Part shown: positions 17,921 to 27,174 of the stretch, in pieces | Position numbering within the stretch: the first letter of the stretch is position 1 | How the letters are laid out: the number at the start of each line of letters is the position of its first letter | Source: a bacterium | GTDB taxonomy: Bacteria > Desulfobacterota > Desulfocorpusculales > Desulfocorpusculum | Assembly: GCA_037481695.1 (NCBI GenBank) | Contig: JBBFLE010000008.1 | Span: forward strand, 99,919 to 163,918 | Length of the DNA stretch: 64,000 nucleotides | Direction of reading: 5' to 3' | The notes under the pieces: generated by a model | Told to the model about the DNA's origin: nothing | Database searches by the model: none | Seen by the model: only the letters and a program-made list of their open reading frames with translations | Translations under genes and position numbers: made by a program

Positions 17921-19243
17921 TCAGTTTCCAGGTGTTATGGGCTCGGGCTCCGGTCCTGCCTTTATGTAACGAGCCATTAGCCAGAAGGCCAGAATCCCTA
18001 TCAGAGAATAAAGCACCAGGAAGCCAACCAGGGTGAAGGCCACCTGAGATGTTGATACTGGTGAGACCGCCTCGGAGGTTCTCATGAGGCCGTATACGAT
18101 CCAGGGTTGCCTTCCCACCTCTGCCACGGTCCAGCCCAAAGCACAGGCCACATAGGGCAAGGGAGTTGCCCACAGCATGAGTCTTAGGTATCCGGGGCTG
18201 GATTGCAACTTGTTTCGCTTGAACCATCCCGCCAAACTCAGCAGTACAAAAAGGCAGCCCAGGGTGACCATGAGCCGGAAAGAGAGAAAGGTAATGAGCA
18301 CCGGGGGCCTGTCTTCTTTGGGGAAATCCAGGAGCCCTTTGACCGTGGCCCCGGGGTCGTGGTGGGCCAAGAGACTCATGACTCCCGGGATCCTGCCCCA
18401 TTGCAGGAGATTCCCATCATTGGAGGGGGAGGGCAGCGCCAGCAGGTAAACGGGAGCAGACGCCTGGGTTTCCCAGAGGGCCTCCAAGGCCGCCAGTTTT
18501 GTGGGCTGTTTTTCGGCCAGATCAGCCCCGTGCAGATGCCCCTCCACGAGCTCAAAGATGGAGAAGATAAGGGCCATGATCAGCCCCATTCTGAAGGATC
18601 TTGAAAAGAAGCTGGTATGCTGTTTCTTGAGGAGGTGATAGGCGCTGGCCCCCATGATCACGAATCCGGTGAGCACGTAGGCCCCGGCCACAGTGTGAAA
18701 GAATGTGAGGATGGCGTATTGCTGCGAAACCACGGCCCAGAAGTCAGTAAGCTCCGCCCTGTTGTTTCGTAGCACATAGCCCACAGGATGCTGCATCCAG
18801 GAGTTGGCTATCAAGATCCACACAGCAGAAAGGTTTGAAGCCGCTGCCACAAGCCAGATGCTCACGCAGTGAGCCTTGGCCGAAAGCCTGTTCCAGCCCA
18901 GAGCCCAGACAGCTATGAAGGTGGACTCCAGGAAAAAGGCCGCAGTTGCCTCAATGGCCAGCAGAGATCCGAAGATGTCCCCCACATATCTGGAGTAGCC
19001 AGACCAGTTGGTACCAAACTGAAATTCCAGGGTGATCCCTGTGACCACACCCACCACGAAATTGGTGAGGAAAACTCTGCCCCAGAAACGGGCCATCCGC
19101 CGATACTCGGGATCTCCCTTGCGCACGTAAAGGGTCTCCATGATGGCTATGAGCACCGAGAGACCTAAGGTAAGGGGCACGAAGAGAAAATGAAAATAGG
19201 TTGCCACCGCAAACTGAAGCCTGGATAGAATCAATGGGTCCAT
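17921..19243 (-). CDS. cydA: Cytochrome bd oxidase subunit I
   Basis: A 440-residue heme-bearing subunit. It starts MDPLILSRLQFAVATYFHFL, which carries the heme b595/d-region His, and includes the quinol-site motif GRQPWIVYG followed by LMRTSEAVSP. At 440 residues it belongs to the short Q-loop class rather than the long E. coli type. The strict-anaerobe setting suggests an oxygen-scavenging role. Upstream, 57 bases separate it from the Rrf2 regulator, and GGAGG lies before the ATG. Confidence 0.95.
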   Translation of the reverse strand: MDPLILSRLQFAVATYFHFLFVPLTLGLSVLIAIMETLYVRKGDPEYRRMARFWGRVFLTNFVVGVVTGITLEFQFGTNWSGYSRYVGDIFGSLLAIEATAAFFLESTFIAVWALGWNRLSAKAHCVSIWLVAAASNLSAVWILIANSWMQHPVGYVLRNNRAELTDFWAVVSQQYAILTFFHTVAGAYVLTGFVIMGASAYHLLKKQHTSFFSRSFRMGLIMALIFSIFELVEGHLHGADLAEKQPTKLAALEALWETQASAPVYLLALPSPSNDGNLLQWGRIPGVMSLLAHHDPGATVKGLLDFPKEDRPPVLITFLSFRLMVTLGCLFVLLSLAGWFKRNKLQSSPGYLRLMLWATPLPYVACALGWTVAEVGRQPWIVYGLMRTSEAVSPVSTSQVAFTLVGFLVLYSLIGILAFWLMARYIKAGPEPEPITPGN

Positions 19244-19300
19244 CGGGCCTCCTTTACGTTCGAGTCTCTCCCCCTGTGTCGGAGCATTTCCACTTGGGGG

Positions 19301-19738
19301 CTACTTTGTGTTCTCTGGGCTGGCCTGGAAACAGGTTTCACCCTCCAGCAGGCTTTTGAAATTGGCCTCTGAGAGGGTCTGGCGAAGCTGCTCCCTGGCC
19401 TTGCACCATGTCTTGTGGACCATGCAGTGGGAACTTCTGGAACAACTCTCGGGTCTAAGCAGACAGTCGTTCAGGAAAAGCTCCCCCATGACCGCCTCTA
19501 CCACCTCCAGGAGACTGATCTTCTCCGGGCTTCGGCTCAGGCGGAATCCTCCCCTGGCCCCTTGCAGAATCTCCACGATTCCGGCCCTGGCCAGTTGCTG
19601 GCCTATCTTGGCCAGAAATGGTTCGGGGATCTCCATGGCCTGGGCCACCGCCCATCTAGGAGTAATCTCTCCCGACTCTCTCTGGGCAAGGTAAAGAACG
19701 CACCTGACAGCATACTCACCTGCTCTGGAAAGTCTCAT
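19301..19738 (-). CDS. Rrf2-family [Fe-S] transcription regulator
   Basis: A 145-residue winged-helix regulator: MRLSRAGEYAVRCVLYLA, then the recognition region (MEIPEPFLAKIGQQL) and the wing (ILQGARGGFRLSR). Cysteines in the stretch NDCLLRPESCSRSSHCMVH, followed by TWCKAR, match the IscR/NsrR-type cluster ligands, so it probably senses redox state, oxygen or NO. It is the first gene of a likely rrf2-cydA-cydB-rbr operon, so autoregulation together with control of the oxidase is the natural guess. Confidence 0.88.
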   Translation of the reverse strand: MRLSRAGEYAVRCVLYLAQRESGEITPRWAVAQAMEIPEPFLAKIGQQLARAGIVEILQGARGGFRLSRSPEKISLLEVVEAVMGELFLNDCLLRPESCSRSSHCMVHKTWCKAREQLRQTLSEANFKSLLEGETCFQASPENTK

Positions 19739-19779
19739 GCAAACCTACACTGAATTAAAGTAAATTGGATCTTGTTAGT

Positions 19780-19808
19780 CTTCTATCACATCACCAGAAC
19801 CTTGTCAA
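19780..19808 (-). promoter_or_regulatory. Candidate promoter of the rrf2-cydAB-rbr operon
   Basis: On the minus strand, TTGACA (19803-19808) and TAGAAG (19780-19785) have a 17-base spacer. The message would start about 35 bases before the regulator gene. Confidence 0.5.
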
Positions 19809-19953
19809 CAAATTTTTTGGGGCCTCCAGGATATTTTTTAAGGATATGAAAGAAGACCTACCATCCCTGGACGGGTGGATGCTCTTGCGCGCATCCGTAA
19901 GGGGGGCCTGGCCCATTGGGGGCAGGCGTAATTGTACCCTCTCATAAGACCCC

Positions 19954-19972
19954 AAAAACCCATAAGGTTTTT
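19954..19972 (-). terminator. Likely terminator of the yifB operon
   Basis: On the minus strand AAAAACC pairs with GGTTTTT around a 5-base loop, the T-rich arm serving as the tail, 14 bases after the yifB stop. Confidence 0.5.
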
Positions 19973-19985
19973 CAACGGGGAGTGG

Positions 19986-21515
19986 TCAAAATCCCGGGCG
20001 GTCTAAAGAACGGTACTGGATGGCCTCTGAGACGTGCTGGACTCTTATATCCTGAGACCCTTCCAGATCCGCTATGGTACGCGCAATTTTCAGGATGCGG
20101 CCGTAAGCTCGGGCGCTCATGCCCAAACGATCCACAGCGGTCTCCATGAGTTTTCTGGAAGGCTCATCCACAGAGCAAAACCTCCTGATGTGCCTGCTTG
20201 TCATCTGTGCATTGCAGTAAATCTTGAGTCTTTCGAACCTGAGCCTCTGTACCTCCCTGGCCGCATCCACCCTGGAGCGGATCTCATCAGATCCCTCCAG
20301 GGCTTCTTCCCCTGCCAACTCCTGGTAGCTGAGGGCCGGCACTTCCACATGTAGGTCTATCCTGTCCAGGAGGGGTCCGGAGATCCTTGTCCTGTATCGA
20401 ATCAACTGGGGAAGGCTGCATGTGCAGGTATGCTTCGGGTCCCCGTAATACCCGCAGGGACAGGGGTTCATGGCTGCCACCAGCATGAAACGAGCTGGAT
20501 AGGTAAGAGAAGATGCAGCCCTGGAAATGGTCACATGACCATCCTCCATGGGCTGGCGAAGCACCTCCAATACGTTTTTCCTGAACTCCGGGAATTCGTC
20601 CAGAAAAAGCACTCCGTTGGTGGCCAGACTAACCTCTCCGGGCTTGGGAACCGCACCCCCTCCTATGAGTCCGGCATCGGATATGGTGTGGTGTGGAGCC
20701 CTGAAAGGCCTTGTGCAGACCAGGGCCTTCTTGTCCGGCAACACCCCTGCCACGCTGTACACCTTGGTGGTCTCCAGGGCTTCTTCGAAGGTCATCTTGG
20801 GAAGGATCGTGGGAAGCCTCCTGGCCAGCATGGTCTTGCCTGAGCCTGGAGGCCCCACCATTATGACGTTGTGGCCTCCTGCTGCAGCTATTTCCAGGGC
20901 TCTTTTCACATGTTGCTGCCCCTTCACATCCCTGAAGTCCACATCGTAGCTCCAGCCCTGCTGAAACAGCACATCCAGGTCCACCTCCACTCTACTCAAA
21001 CTGTTTTCCCCGTTCAGAAACTCCACCACCTGGACCAGATCAGAGGCTCCAAGCACCTCCACACCATCCACCACCGCTGCTTCCTGTCCGTTCTCCACAG
21101 GAAGAATCAGCCCCCTGATGCTGCTCTGGCGGGCTGCTATTGCCATGGGCAAGGCCCCTCTGACAGGCTTTATGCGCCCGTCCAAAGAGAGCTCTCCAAG
21201 CATGACATATTCCTTGAGCAGGCCCGGGCTAACAGTGCCTTGAGCTGCAAGGATACCAACGGCTATAGGCAGGTCAAAACCAGATCCTTCTTTTTTGACA
21301 TCTGCAGGAGCCAGGTTTACGGTTATCCTGTCGGGCGGGAAGCGATACCCTGCATTTTTTATGGCTGCTTTTACTCTATCCTTGGACTCCTTTACCGCAG
21401 CTTCAGGAAGCCCCACCGTGGCAAAAGCCGGAAGCCCCCTGGTGATGTCTACCTCCACCTCCACCAGAAATGCATCTATGCCCATGACAGCACTGCTCAA
21501 AACCTTGGCCAACAT
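19986..21515 (-). CDS. comM: YifB/ComM-family AAA+ Mg-chelatase-like ATPase
   Basis: A 509-residue protein of the ComM group, which acts as a branch-migration helicase in natural transformation in some bacteria. The N-terminal LonC-like region ([35 protein letters not shown]) is followed by the AAA+ core with Walker [16 protein letters not shown], Walker [12 protein letters not shown], and a C-terminal Mg_chelatase_C zinc-binding part ([10 protein letters not shown]...CTCS). ATG 21515 is preferred over the frame start at 21563 because it begins the conserved [15 protein letters not shown] segment and has AAGGGGG upstream. It follows a small membrane protein gene. Confidence 0.93.
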   Translation of the reverse strand: MLAKVLSSAVMGIDAFLVEVEVDITRGLPAFATVGLPEAAVKESKDRVKAAIKNAGYRFPPDRITVNLAPADVKKEGSGFDLPIAVGILAAQGTVSPGLLKEYVMLGELSLDGRIKPVRGALPMAIAARQSSIRGLILPVENGQEAAVVDGVEVLGASDLVQVVEFLNGENSLSRVEVDLDVLFQQGWSYDVDFRDVKGQQHVKRALEIAAAGGHNVIMVGPPGSGKTMLARRLPTILPKMTFEEALETTKVYSVAGVLPDKKALVCTRPFRAPHHTISDAGLIGGGAVPKPGEVSLATNGVLFLDEFPEFRKNVLEVLRQPMEDGHVTISRAASSLTYPARFMLVAAMNPCPCGYYGDPKHTCTCSLPQLIRYRTRISGPLLDRIDLHVEVPALSYQELAGEEALEGSDEIRSRVDAAREVQRLRFERLKIYCNAQMTSRHIRRFCSVDEPSRKLMETAVDRLGMSARAYGRILKIARTIADLEGSQDIRVQHVSEAIQYRSLDRPGF

Positions 21516-21578
21516 TCGGCCGCCCCCTTCAGGGGCAAGTTGCAAAAGGCCGTCCACTGCCATGGCTCCTGGAAGGGG

Positions 21579-21977
21579 TCAACTCCTCATTCTTTCTCCA
21601 GCCTCTTTGAGCACCCTGAGCCTGTTGGCCTCAGCCAAAAAGGCCTGGTAGGCCTTTCTTTCTTCTTCCTGAAGCAAGCGCCTGTTGGTAACCTGAAGGG
21701 CCAACTCGGCCTCCCTCTGACATCTCTTCCACCTGGCTGCCAGCCTCTCCAGCCTGGTCCTGCTGGCCTGAAGATCTTCTTGCAGCCTCACCACGCCCTC
21801 CCGGGGCCCATATCTTGCCTTGTAATCCACCATGAGCATTCGTGCCTGACGCTCCCTCAGGAACTGGTCCTTTCTTCGATGAGCCAGATCTCTTGTGAAA
21901 GACACAAACCCGCGCACAAGGCCTGCGAGGAGCAAAGCCAGGCCCAGGCAGATGACCGGATCGCTAAATACAGTCAT
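21579..21977 (-). CDS. Small membrane-anchored coiled-coil protein, unknown
   Basis: A 132-residue protein not recognised as a named family. It has one N-terminal transmembrane helix (about residues 6-24, PVICLGLALLLAGLVRGFV) followed by a highly charged, Arg/Glu/Gln-rich stretch (about 30-130) that should form a coiled coil. ATG 21977 has GGAGG seven bases upstream; the frame extends back to 22226 without support. It lies 63 bases upstream of yifB on the same strand, so cotranscription is likely. Confidence 0.6.
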   Translation of the reverse strand: MTVFSDPVICLGLALLLAGLVRGFVSFTRDLAHRRKDQFLRERQARMLMVDYKARYGPREGVVRLQEDLQASRTRLERLAARWKRCQREAELALQVTNRRLLQEEERKAYQAFLAEANRLRVLKEAGERMRS

Positions 21978-22289
21978 CACGGACCTCCAGGCAGCCAAAC
22001 ACCCCGTCTTGGAAACCCCATTGTTTGCTTGTTTCGATGACCGAAAAGACGATCTTATCCGGCGCCTACTATAATAAACGAGTTGAGCCAGGTCAAGTAC
22101 TCTGTCATCCTTGTCTGGAGCTGGCCATGCGGGCCGATCCTTGAGTGATTTCTCTTTGTTGCCTCTCTTGTACAGCCCTTTTACGAGCAGGCAATCCCTT
22201 TCTTGCTGGAAAAGTCCCTTTCTCACGGCAGCCTGTGCTCAACGAGTCAGATTGACAAATCAGGGCCGTTTCCTTATAACCTCTGTGGG

Positions 22290-22862
22290 ATGAGTAAGGT
22301 AACGCTTCATGTCCTGCACTCCAGGGACGAGATCGCAGAAAGGGTCCGGTGGTTGGGAAAGCGGATTTCCCAGGACTACCAGGGCAAATTCCCTTTGCTT
22401 GTTGGCATTTTAAAGGGTTCTTTCGTGTTTCTGGCAGATCTCATGCGCCATCTGGATGTGCCCGTGCATGTGGACTTTGTGAGGCTGGCCAGTTACGGAG
22501 ATTCCATGGAAAGCTGCGGGAAGGTCAGGTTCACCAAAGACCTGGAACTTCCTGTGGATGGAAGGGATGTGCTTGTGGTGGAGGACATCGTAGATACCGG
22601 CAGAACCCTCAAGGAGCTGCTTGAGGAGCTGGCCCGACGAGGGCCCAGCTCCCTTAGAAGTTGCTGTTTGCTGGACAAGAGGCATCGCCGGGAAGTGCCT
22701 TTGGAAATCGACTATGTGGGCTTTGTGGTACATGAAGGCTTCTTGGTGGGCTACGGGCTGGACTGGGCGGAGTCCTACAGACATCTTCCGGACATCTGTG
22801 TGGTAGAACCGGGCAGGCAATCCTCTGAGGAGGCCGGCCCGGACAAGGGAGCAAAATCATGA
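22290..22862 (+). CDS. hpt: Hypoxanthine phosphoribosyltransferase
   Basis: A 190-residue purine-salvage enzyme that converts hypoxanthine (or guanine) and PRPP to the nucleotide. The PRPP-binding loop VLVVEDIVDTGRTL (about 92-105), the flexible-loop region LASYGDSMES and the C-terminal IDYVGFVV...GYGLDW are diagnostic. Start ATG 22290 has GTGGG just before it; the frame opens at 22203. It overlaps the next gene by four bases. Confidence 0.92.
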   Translation: MSKVTLHVLHSRDEIAERVRWLGKRISQDYQGKFPLLVGILKGSFVFLADLMRHLDVPVHVDFVRLASYGDSMESCGKVRFTKDLELPVDGRDVLVVEDIVDTGRTLKELLEELARRGPSSLRSCCLLDKRHRREVPLEIDYVGFVVHEGFLVGYGLDWAESYRHLPDICVVEPGRQSSEEAGPDKGAKS

Positions 22863-23719
22863 TAATACAATGCGAGAACTGCCAGGCCAAATTCCGCCTG
22901 GATGATTCCAAGATCCCGGAGCAGGGAAGAAAGGTACGCTGCTCCAAGTGCAGCCATGTCTTCTTCGTGCAGAAAGAACCCCTGCCCTCGGCCCCACCCC
23001 CACAGGAGCCCCAGCATGCCGCATGGGAAGCCTCCAGCTGGGAGCCCTCCCCTTCGCCGCAGGCGCAACCTTTAAGCTCCGAGCCGGAGCCCATCTTCGA
23101 GCCTACCGTGCGCATAGATCTGGCAACCCAGGAGGAAGAACCTCCCTTGACTGATGAGGAACAAGTTCCAGAACCAGCGCCGCCTAGGCCCAAAACTCAA
23201 AGAAACCTCATACGCCCCCTGCTTTTGACAGCAGCAGGGGTGGCTGCCTTGGCCATCGTGGTGGTGGTCTTGGCCCGCTTGGGCCTCATCCCCTTGCAAC
23301 TGGAGGAACCCAAGGAGTCCCCCATTGCACAGCTGATAATAGATCAGAGCCAGCTTCAGGGAAAATGGGAGAAGAACGCCCAAGTGCCTCGGATATTCAT
23401 CATCAACGGAACCGTGATCAACCAGTCCAAGAAACCCAGAGCCTTTGTGAAGGTGCGGGGATTGCTTTTGGACAAGTCTGGCAAGACTGTCAAAGAGGTT
23501 TGGGCCTTTTGCGGAAACTCCATACCCATGGAAGACCTTCGCACCAAGGCTCCCAGTGAAATCCAAAGCATCATGCGAAACAGGGAAGGCGAAAAGGGAG
23601 CAAACAAGCTGCTGGCTCCAGGTGCCAGAATTCCCTTCACTTTGGTTTTCTTCGAGATCCCGGAAGGGGTGGAAACCTTCGGCGCCGAAGTGGTGGAAGC
23701 CCAGATCCCGAGCGGCTGA
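22859..23719 (+). CDS. MJ0042-type zinc-ribbon, DUF3426 membrane protein
   Basis: A 286-residue protein. Residues 1-38 form a zinc ribbon with two CxxC pairs (CENC...CSKC), followed by a Pro/Glu-rich linker (about 40-115), one transmembrane helix (about 119-141, LLTAAGVAALAIVVVVLARLG) and a C-terminal DUF3426-like domain (IFIINGTVINQSKKPRAFV; FFEIPEGVETFGAEV). The ribbon would lie in the cytoplasm and the C-terminal domain in the periplasm. Its role is unknown in the family. It overlaps hpt by ATGA. Confidence 0.82.
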   Translation: MIIQCENCQAKFRLDDSKIPEQGRKVRCSKCSHVFFVQKEPLPSAPPPQEPQHAAWEASSWEPSPSPQAQPLSSEPEPIFEPTVRIDLATQEEEPPLTDEEQVPEPAPPRPKTQRNLIRPLLLTAAGVAALAIVVVVLARLGLIPLQLEEPKESPIAQLIIDQSQLQGKWEKNAQVPRIFIINGTVINQSKKPRAFVKVRGLLLDKSGKTVKEVWAFCGNSIPMEDLRTKAPSEIQSIMRNREGEKGANKLLAPGARIPFTLVFFEIPEGVETFGAEVVEAQIPSG

Positions 23720-23776
23720 GCCAGGATCAGATATTCTTGGGACAAGGTCTCGGCCCTCTCGAGCTGAAAGCTGCCT

Positions 23777-24790
23777 ATGGGACTCCATGAGCGGATTCGC
23801 AGTGCCATGTTGAGCGTTATGTGCGTCCTGATCTTGGGCACCCTGGGCTATCACCTCATCGAGGGATGGAACCTGATGGATTCCCTTTACATGACGGTGA
23901 TCACCCTGACAACCGTGGGATATGGAGAGGTGCATCCCCTTGTGCGAACAGAATCCCGTATATTTACGATGGTTTTGATCCTTGGAGGCATGGGGGTGGT
24001 ATTCTATGCCCTGGGCAGTCTGGCCCAGGGGCTGGTGGAGGGTGGAATCAGGGAAATCGTAGGGAGAAAGAAGTTGGAAAAACTCATCCATTCTCTATCC
24101 CATCATTGCATCATATGTGGCTTCGGTCGCATTGGCCGCTCCATAGCCCAGGAGCTGACTCAGGCCAGGGTGGCCTTTGTGGTCATAGAGAAGAATCCCG
24201 AGGCTCTCCATGAATTGGAGGAACTGGGTTACATGGGTCTTTCGGGAGATGCCACCTCCGAGGAGGTCCTCAAAGAGGCCGGGGTGGAGCGGGCCAGAGC
24301 ACTGATTTCCGTGGCTTCCACAGATGCAGACAACCTCTACATAACCCTCACCGCCAAGAGCCTAAACCCCAATATCCAGGTCATAGCCAGGGCTGCCGAG
24401 GCTCCAGCCGAGCGCAAGCTGGCCTGGGCGGGCGCAGATAGGGTGGTTTCCCCGTACAGAATGAGCGGGCAGCGCATGGCCAACCTGATCCTGAGGCCTA
24501 CGGTGGTGGAGTTCATGGAGTCCTCCCTCTCAGACCCTTCGGTGGATCTGGTCATGGAGGAGGTCCATCTACCTTCCCAAGGGGACTTTGTGGGTCAGGA
24601 CATCCTCTCCTCGGGACTGAGGAAGGATTACGGTCTCATAGTGGTGGCCATAAAGAGAAAGGCTGGGGGCTTCGTGCTGAACCCAGGCGCAGAAGAAATC
24701 CTTCAGGCCGAAGATGTACTGATTGCTTTGGGCAAGAGGGAGGACTTCGCCCGCCTGTCCAAGAGAATCGCCCCCACCAAGAAGCTCTAG
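23777..24790 (+). CDS. Potassium channel with RCK (TrkA-N/TrkA-C) domains
   Basis: A 337-residue two-helix channel protein. The first helix is about residues 8-27, the pore loop holds the selectivity filter TLTTVGYGEVHPL (about 47-59), and the second helix ends near 85. The RCK_N domain begins CIICGFGRIGRSIAQEL (about 112-128), a Rossmann NAD(H)-binding motif, and an RCK_C-like domain runs from about 255 to the end. Such channels form tetramers gated by ligands bound to the RCK ring. It stands 57 bases after the DUF3426 gene. Confidence 0.92.
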   Translation: MGLHERIRSAMLSVMCVLILGTLGYHLIEGWNLMDSLYMTVITLTTVGYGEVHPLVRTESRIFTMVLILGGMGVVFYALGSLAQGLVEGGIREIVGRKKLEKLIHSLSHHCIICGFGRIGRSIAQELTQARVAFVVIEKNPEALHELEELGYMGLSGDATSEEVLKEAGVERARALISVASTDADNLYITLTAKSLNPNIQVIARAAEAPAERKLAWAGADRVVSPYRMSGQRMANLILRPTVVEFMESSLSDPSVDLVMEEVHLPSQGDFVGQDILSSGLRKDYGLIVVAIKRKAGGFVLNPGAEEILQAEDVLIALGKREDFARLSKRIAPTKKL

Positions 24791-24967
24791 CCAGCAGGAC
24801 TCACAAGGGTTGCCCCATGTGTCATAAGCCCAAGATGTAATAAACCCTTCCCTCCAAGGCCTCCATCTTGCATCCAAAAGGCACCTTGCCCTCGGAGCTG
24901 CCAACCTCTAAGCAAGGCATCTTGGCCCTTGGGACTGTTGCACCCCCGGTTCCGGCCGAGGTGGGTA

Positions 24968-25795
24968 TCACGCATAACTGTGGAGGCCAGATAGCAGGAA
25001 GTTGACCCCGAAGTACGTAAAGAGCGTGGCACCGAATCCAGCCATGGACAGAATGGCCGTGCGTTTTCCGCTCCAACCTCGGGAGAGCCTCGCATGGAGA
25101 AAAGCCGCATAGACAAGCCAGGTTATCAGCGACCAGGTCTCTTTGGGGTCCCAGCTCCAGTAAGTTCCCCAGGCCACATCCGCCCAAATGGCCCCTGTGA
25201 TTATCCCTATGGAAAGAAAGGGGAAGCCCACGGCTATGGCCCTATAGTTGAGGTGGTCCAGGATTTCTTCAGAAGGTATCAAGCCTGCTGCTATTCCCCT
25301 GGGATTGAGCCTTCCCCTCAGGATGTAAAGCACGCTGACCCCGAAGGAGACGGCAAAGGCCGCATATCCAAGAAAACATGTTATCACGTGGGCCGTGAGC
25401 CAGTTGCTCTGAAGAGCAGGCACAAGGGGTCTTATGTTGGTGTCAAAAAGAAGAGAGCCCAGCCCCAGACTGAGAAATGGAAGCGGAGCCACGAAAGCCC
25501 CTATGGTTCTGTTCTTGTAGCGAAGCTCAATGATCAGGTATATGAGAGCTATTGCCCAGGCAAAGACTATCATGGACTCATACTGGTTGGTCAGGGGTAT
25601 CCTTCCGTGGCCCAAGTCATGCGACTCCAGCCAACGATGCACAAAGCCCACTCCATTGAGCACCCAGGCCGCTGCCATGAGACTTGTGGCGATCCTTCCC
25701 ACCCAGGTGGATCTGCTGGCGGCGCATATAACGTACCCAAACCAGGCACCCAGGTAAATCAGAGAGACCCCGCTCAAAAGAGTGGCGCTATTCAT
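24968..25795 (-). CDS. ccsA: Cytochrome c maturation protein CcsA/CcsB-like (heme-handling WWD protein)
   Basis: A 275-residue protein with about eight helices that delivers heme for System II cytochrome c assembly. The tryptophan-rich heme site WGTYWSWDPKETWSLITW (about 213-230) is intact, as are flanking His residues (LTAHVITCFLGY; VHRWLESHD). ATG 25795 begins the first helix; the frame continues to 26020 through the ResB gene. It overlaps ResB by eight bases. The convergent gap to the K+ channel (24791-24967) holds nothing I recognise. Confidence 0.92.
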   Translation of the reverse strand: MNSATLLSGVSLIYLGAWFGYVICAASRSTWVGRIATSLMAAAWVLNGVGFVHRWLESHDLGHGRIPLTNQYESMIVFAWAIALIYLIIELRYKNRTIGAFVAPLPFLSLGLGSLLFDTNIRPLVPALQSNWLTAHVITCFLGYAAFAVSFGVSVLYILRGRLNPRGIAAGLIPSEEILDHLNYRAIAVGFPFLSIGIITGAIWADVAWGTYWSWDPKETWSLITWLVYAAFLHARLSRGWSGKRTAILSMAGFGATLFTYFGVNFLLSGLHSYA

Positions 25796-27164
25796 TCTTG
25801 CCCTCCTTGTTGCTGAACCTAAGCCCCGCCTTTTGTTGCCACGCCCCACATAGCCTCTCCAGAGCTCTGTCCAGCCCTGGCAGGTCCCGTGAGGAAGAGC
25901 CAGCCACCCAGCACACCACCTTGTTCTTGCGGGCTTGTACCCGCACCCAGAGTCTCCTATGGGCCCCCAGGAAAGCCATGGCGCATCCAGCCATAATGAG
26001 AAAACAGCCCACCCACACAATCCATACCCCGGGGTCCTGTTTCACCTGCAGCCCTGTCCAACGGGTCTCCTGGGCATCCAGAAGCCTTAGGTGCCAGCCT
26101 TCCAGCACAGCCCTGCTGTCTCTCTGGAAAACCCATCCTGTGACGGGCGGACCCTCGGGTTTCAGATGGCTGAGCAGCACCGCTGGCCCCCGGCCCTGAA
26201 GATCTGATTCGTATCTGAGGAATCTTACTATCACACGGCCCTGGGGATCCAAGGCCACGGTGTCGCCCGGCTCCATCTTGAATTGCCTGGGCGGCACAGA
26301 GGAGTCCTGGCGTGCCTCCAGGGTTATCCTGGCGTTGGCACCGTAGCTGGCCTGGTAGAACACGTATCCTTCAAAACTCATGGGGTGGTTTACCCTCAGA
26401 GGGCCTTCCAAGACCACCTTCCCGTCTTTTAGAAAAACCAGATCACTCCTGTATTCCTTGGGAGTGCCGTCAGGGTAATGGCTGAGGTGAAACTTCTCGC
26501 AGCGCACCTCAAAGCCAAGCTTGCGCCAGCTCTTCCCTCCTCTTTCCTGAACCCTGTCAAGCCCCTCTCCTTCCTGAATCTGCATAAAACCTTTGAACCC
26601 GAAGGCAAACCCTATGGCAGCCCCCAACAGCACCAAGAGCACTCCTGTATGAGCCACGTAGGCTCCCAGTCTGCTCCACCTGCCCCTTTGGGCCAGAAAA
26701 TGGACCTCATTGCCCAGCTTTTCCACCCTGGCCTTCCAGCCCCCTTGGAGCAGCTCTGCCCGGAGAGAATCCACCAGGTGGGACAAATCATCCCCTTCCA
26801 GGACTCTCCTGACCGGCAGCGAGCGGAACAGGGCATCGCTTAGGGGCCTCTGGGGGGCTTTGAGAGCTTTCCAGGTGGCGGGCAATCTTTTCAGAGAACA
26901 GGCCGTTATGTGCACAACCAGCGCTCCCAGAAGCCCCAAGAACCACCAGCTGTGGAAGAGGTCCGTCATACCCATGAGATCCAGCAGCTTGGCCGCCACC
27001 GCACCGTACATCCGCAGGTATTCCTCGTAAGGCAGATTCTGGGGTACCAGAGTTCCTATGACCGAGGCTGCGGCCAGAAGTAAGAAAAGCACCAGGGTCA
27101 ATCTGAGGGAACTCAGGGTTCTCCAGAAGCCTTCCCCTCGGCGGGGCCCAACCGATTCACTCAC
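25788..27164 (-). CDS. resB: ResB-family cytochrome c maturation protein
   Basis: A protein of about 458 residues that partners CcsA in System II. It has three N-terminal helices (LRLTLVLFLLLAAASVIGTL; WWFLGLLGALVVHITACS; GAYVAHTGVLLVLLGAAIGF), a large periplasmic domain (about 200-400) and a last helix (VWIVWVGCFLIMAGCAMAFL). The His in YVAHTGV is the usual heme-ligand candidate. GTG 27164 is my preferred start because the frame's ATG at 27215 lies within the end of the cyclase gene; the ten-base gap then suits an operon. Confidence 0.88.
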   Translation of the reverse strand: MSESVGPRRGEGFWRTLSSLRLTLVLFLLLAAASVIGTLVPQNLPYEEYLRMYGAVAAKLLDLMGMTDLFHSWWFLGLLGALVVHITACSLKRLPATWKALKAPQRPLSDALFRSLPVRRVLEGDDLSHLVDSLRAELLQGGWKARVEKLGNEVHFLAQRGRWSRLGAYVAHTGVLLVLLGAAIGFAFGFKGFMQIQEGEGLDRVQERGGKSWRKLGFEVRCEKFHLSHYPDGTPKEYRSDLVFLKDGKVVLEGPLRVNHPMSFEGYVFYQASYGANARITLEARQDSSVPPRQFKMEPGDTVALDPQGRVIVRFLRYESDLQGRGPAVLLSHLKPEGPPVTGWVFQRDSRAVLEGWHLRLLDAQETRWTGLQVKQDPGVWIVWVGCFLIMAGCAMAFLGAHRRLWVRVQARKNKVVCWVAGSSSRDLPGLDRALERLCGAWQQKAGLRFSNKEGKNE

Positions 27165-27174
27165 GATATCTTTC

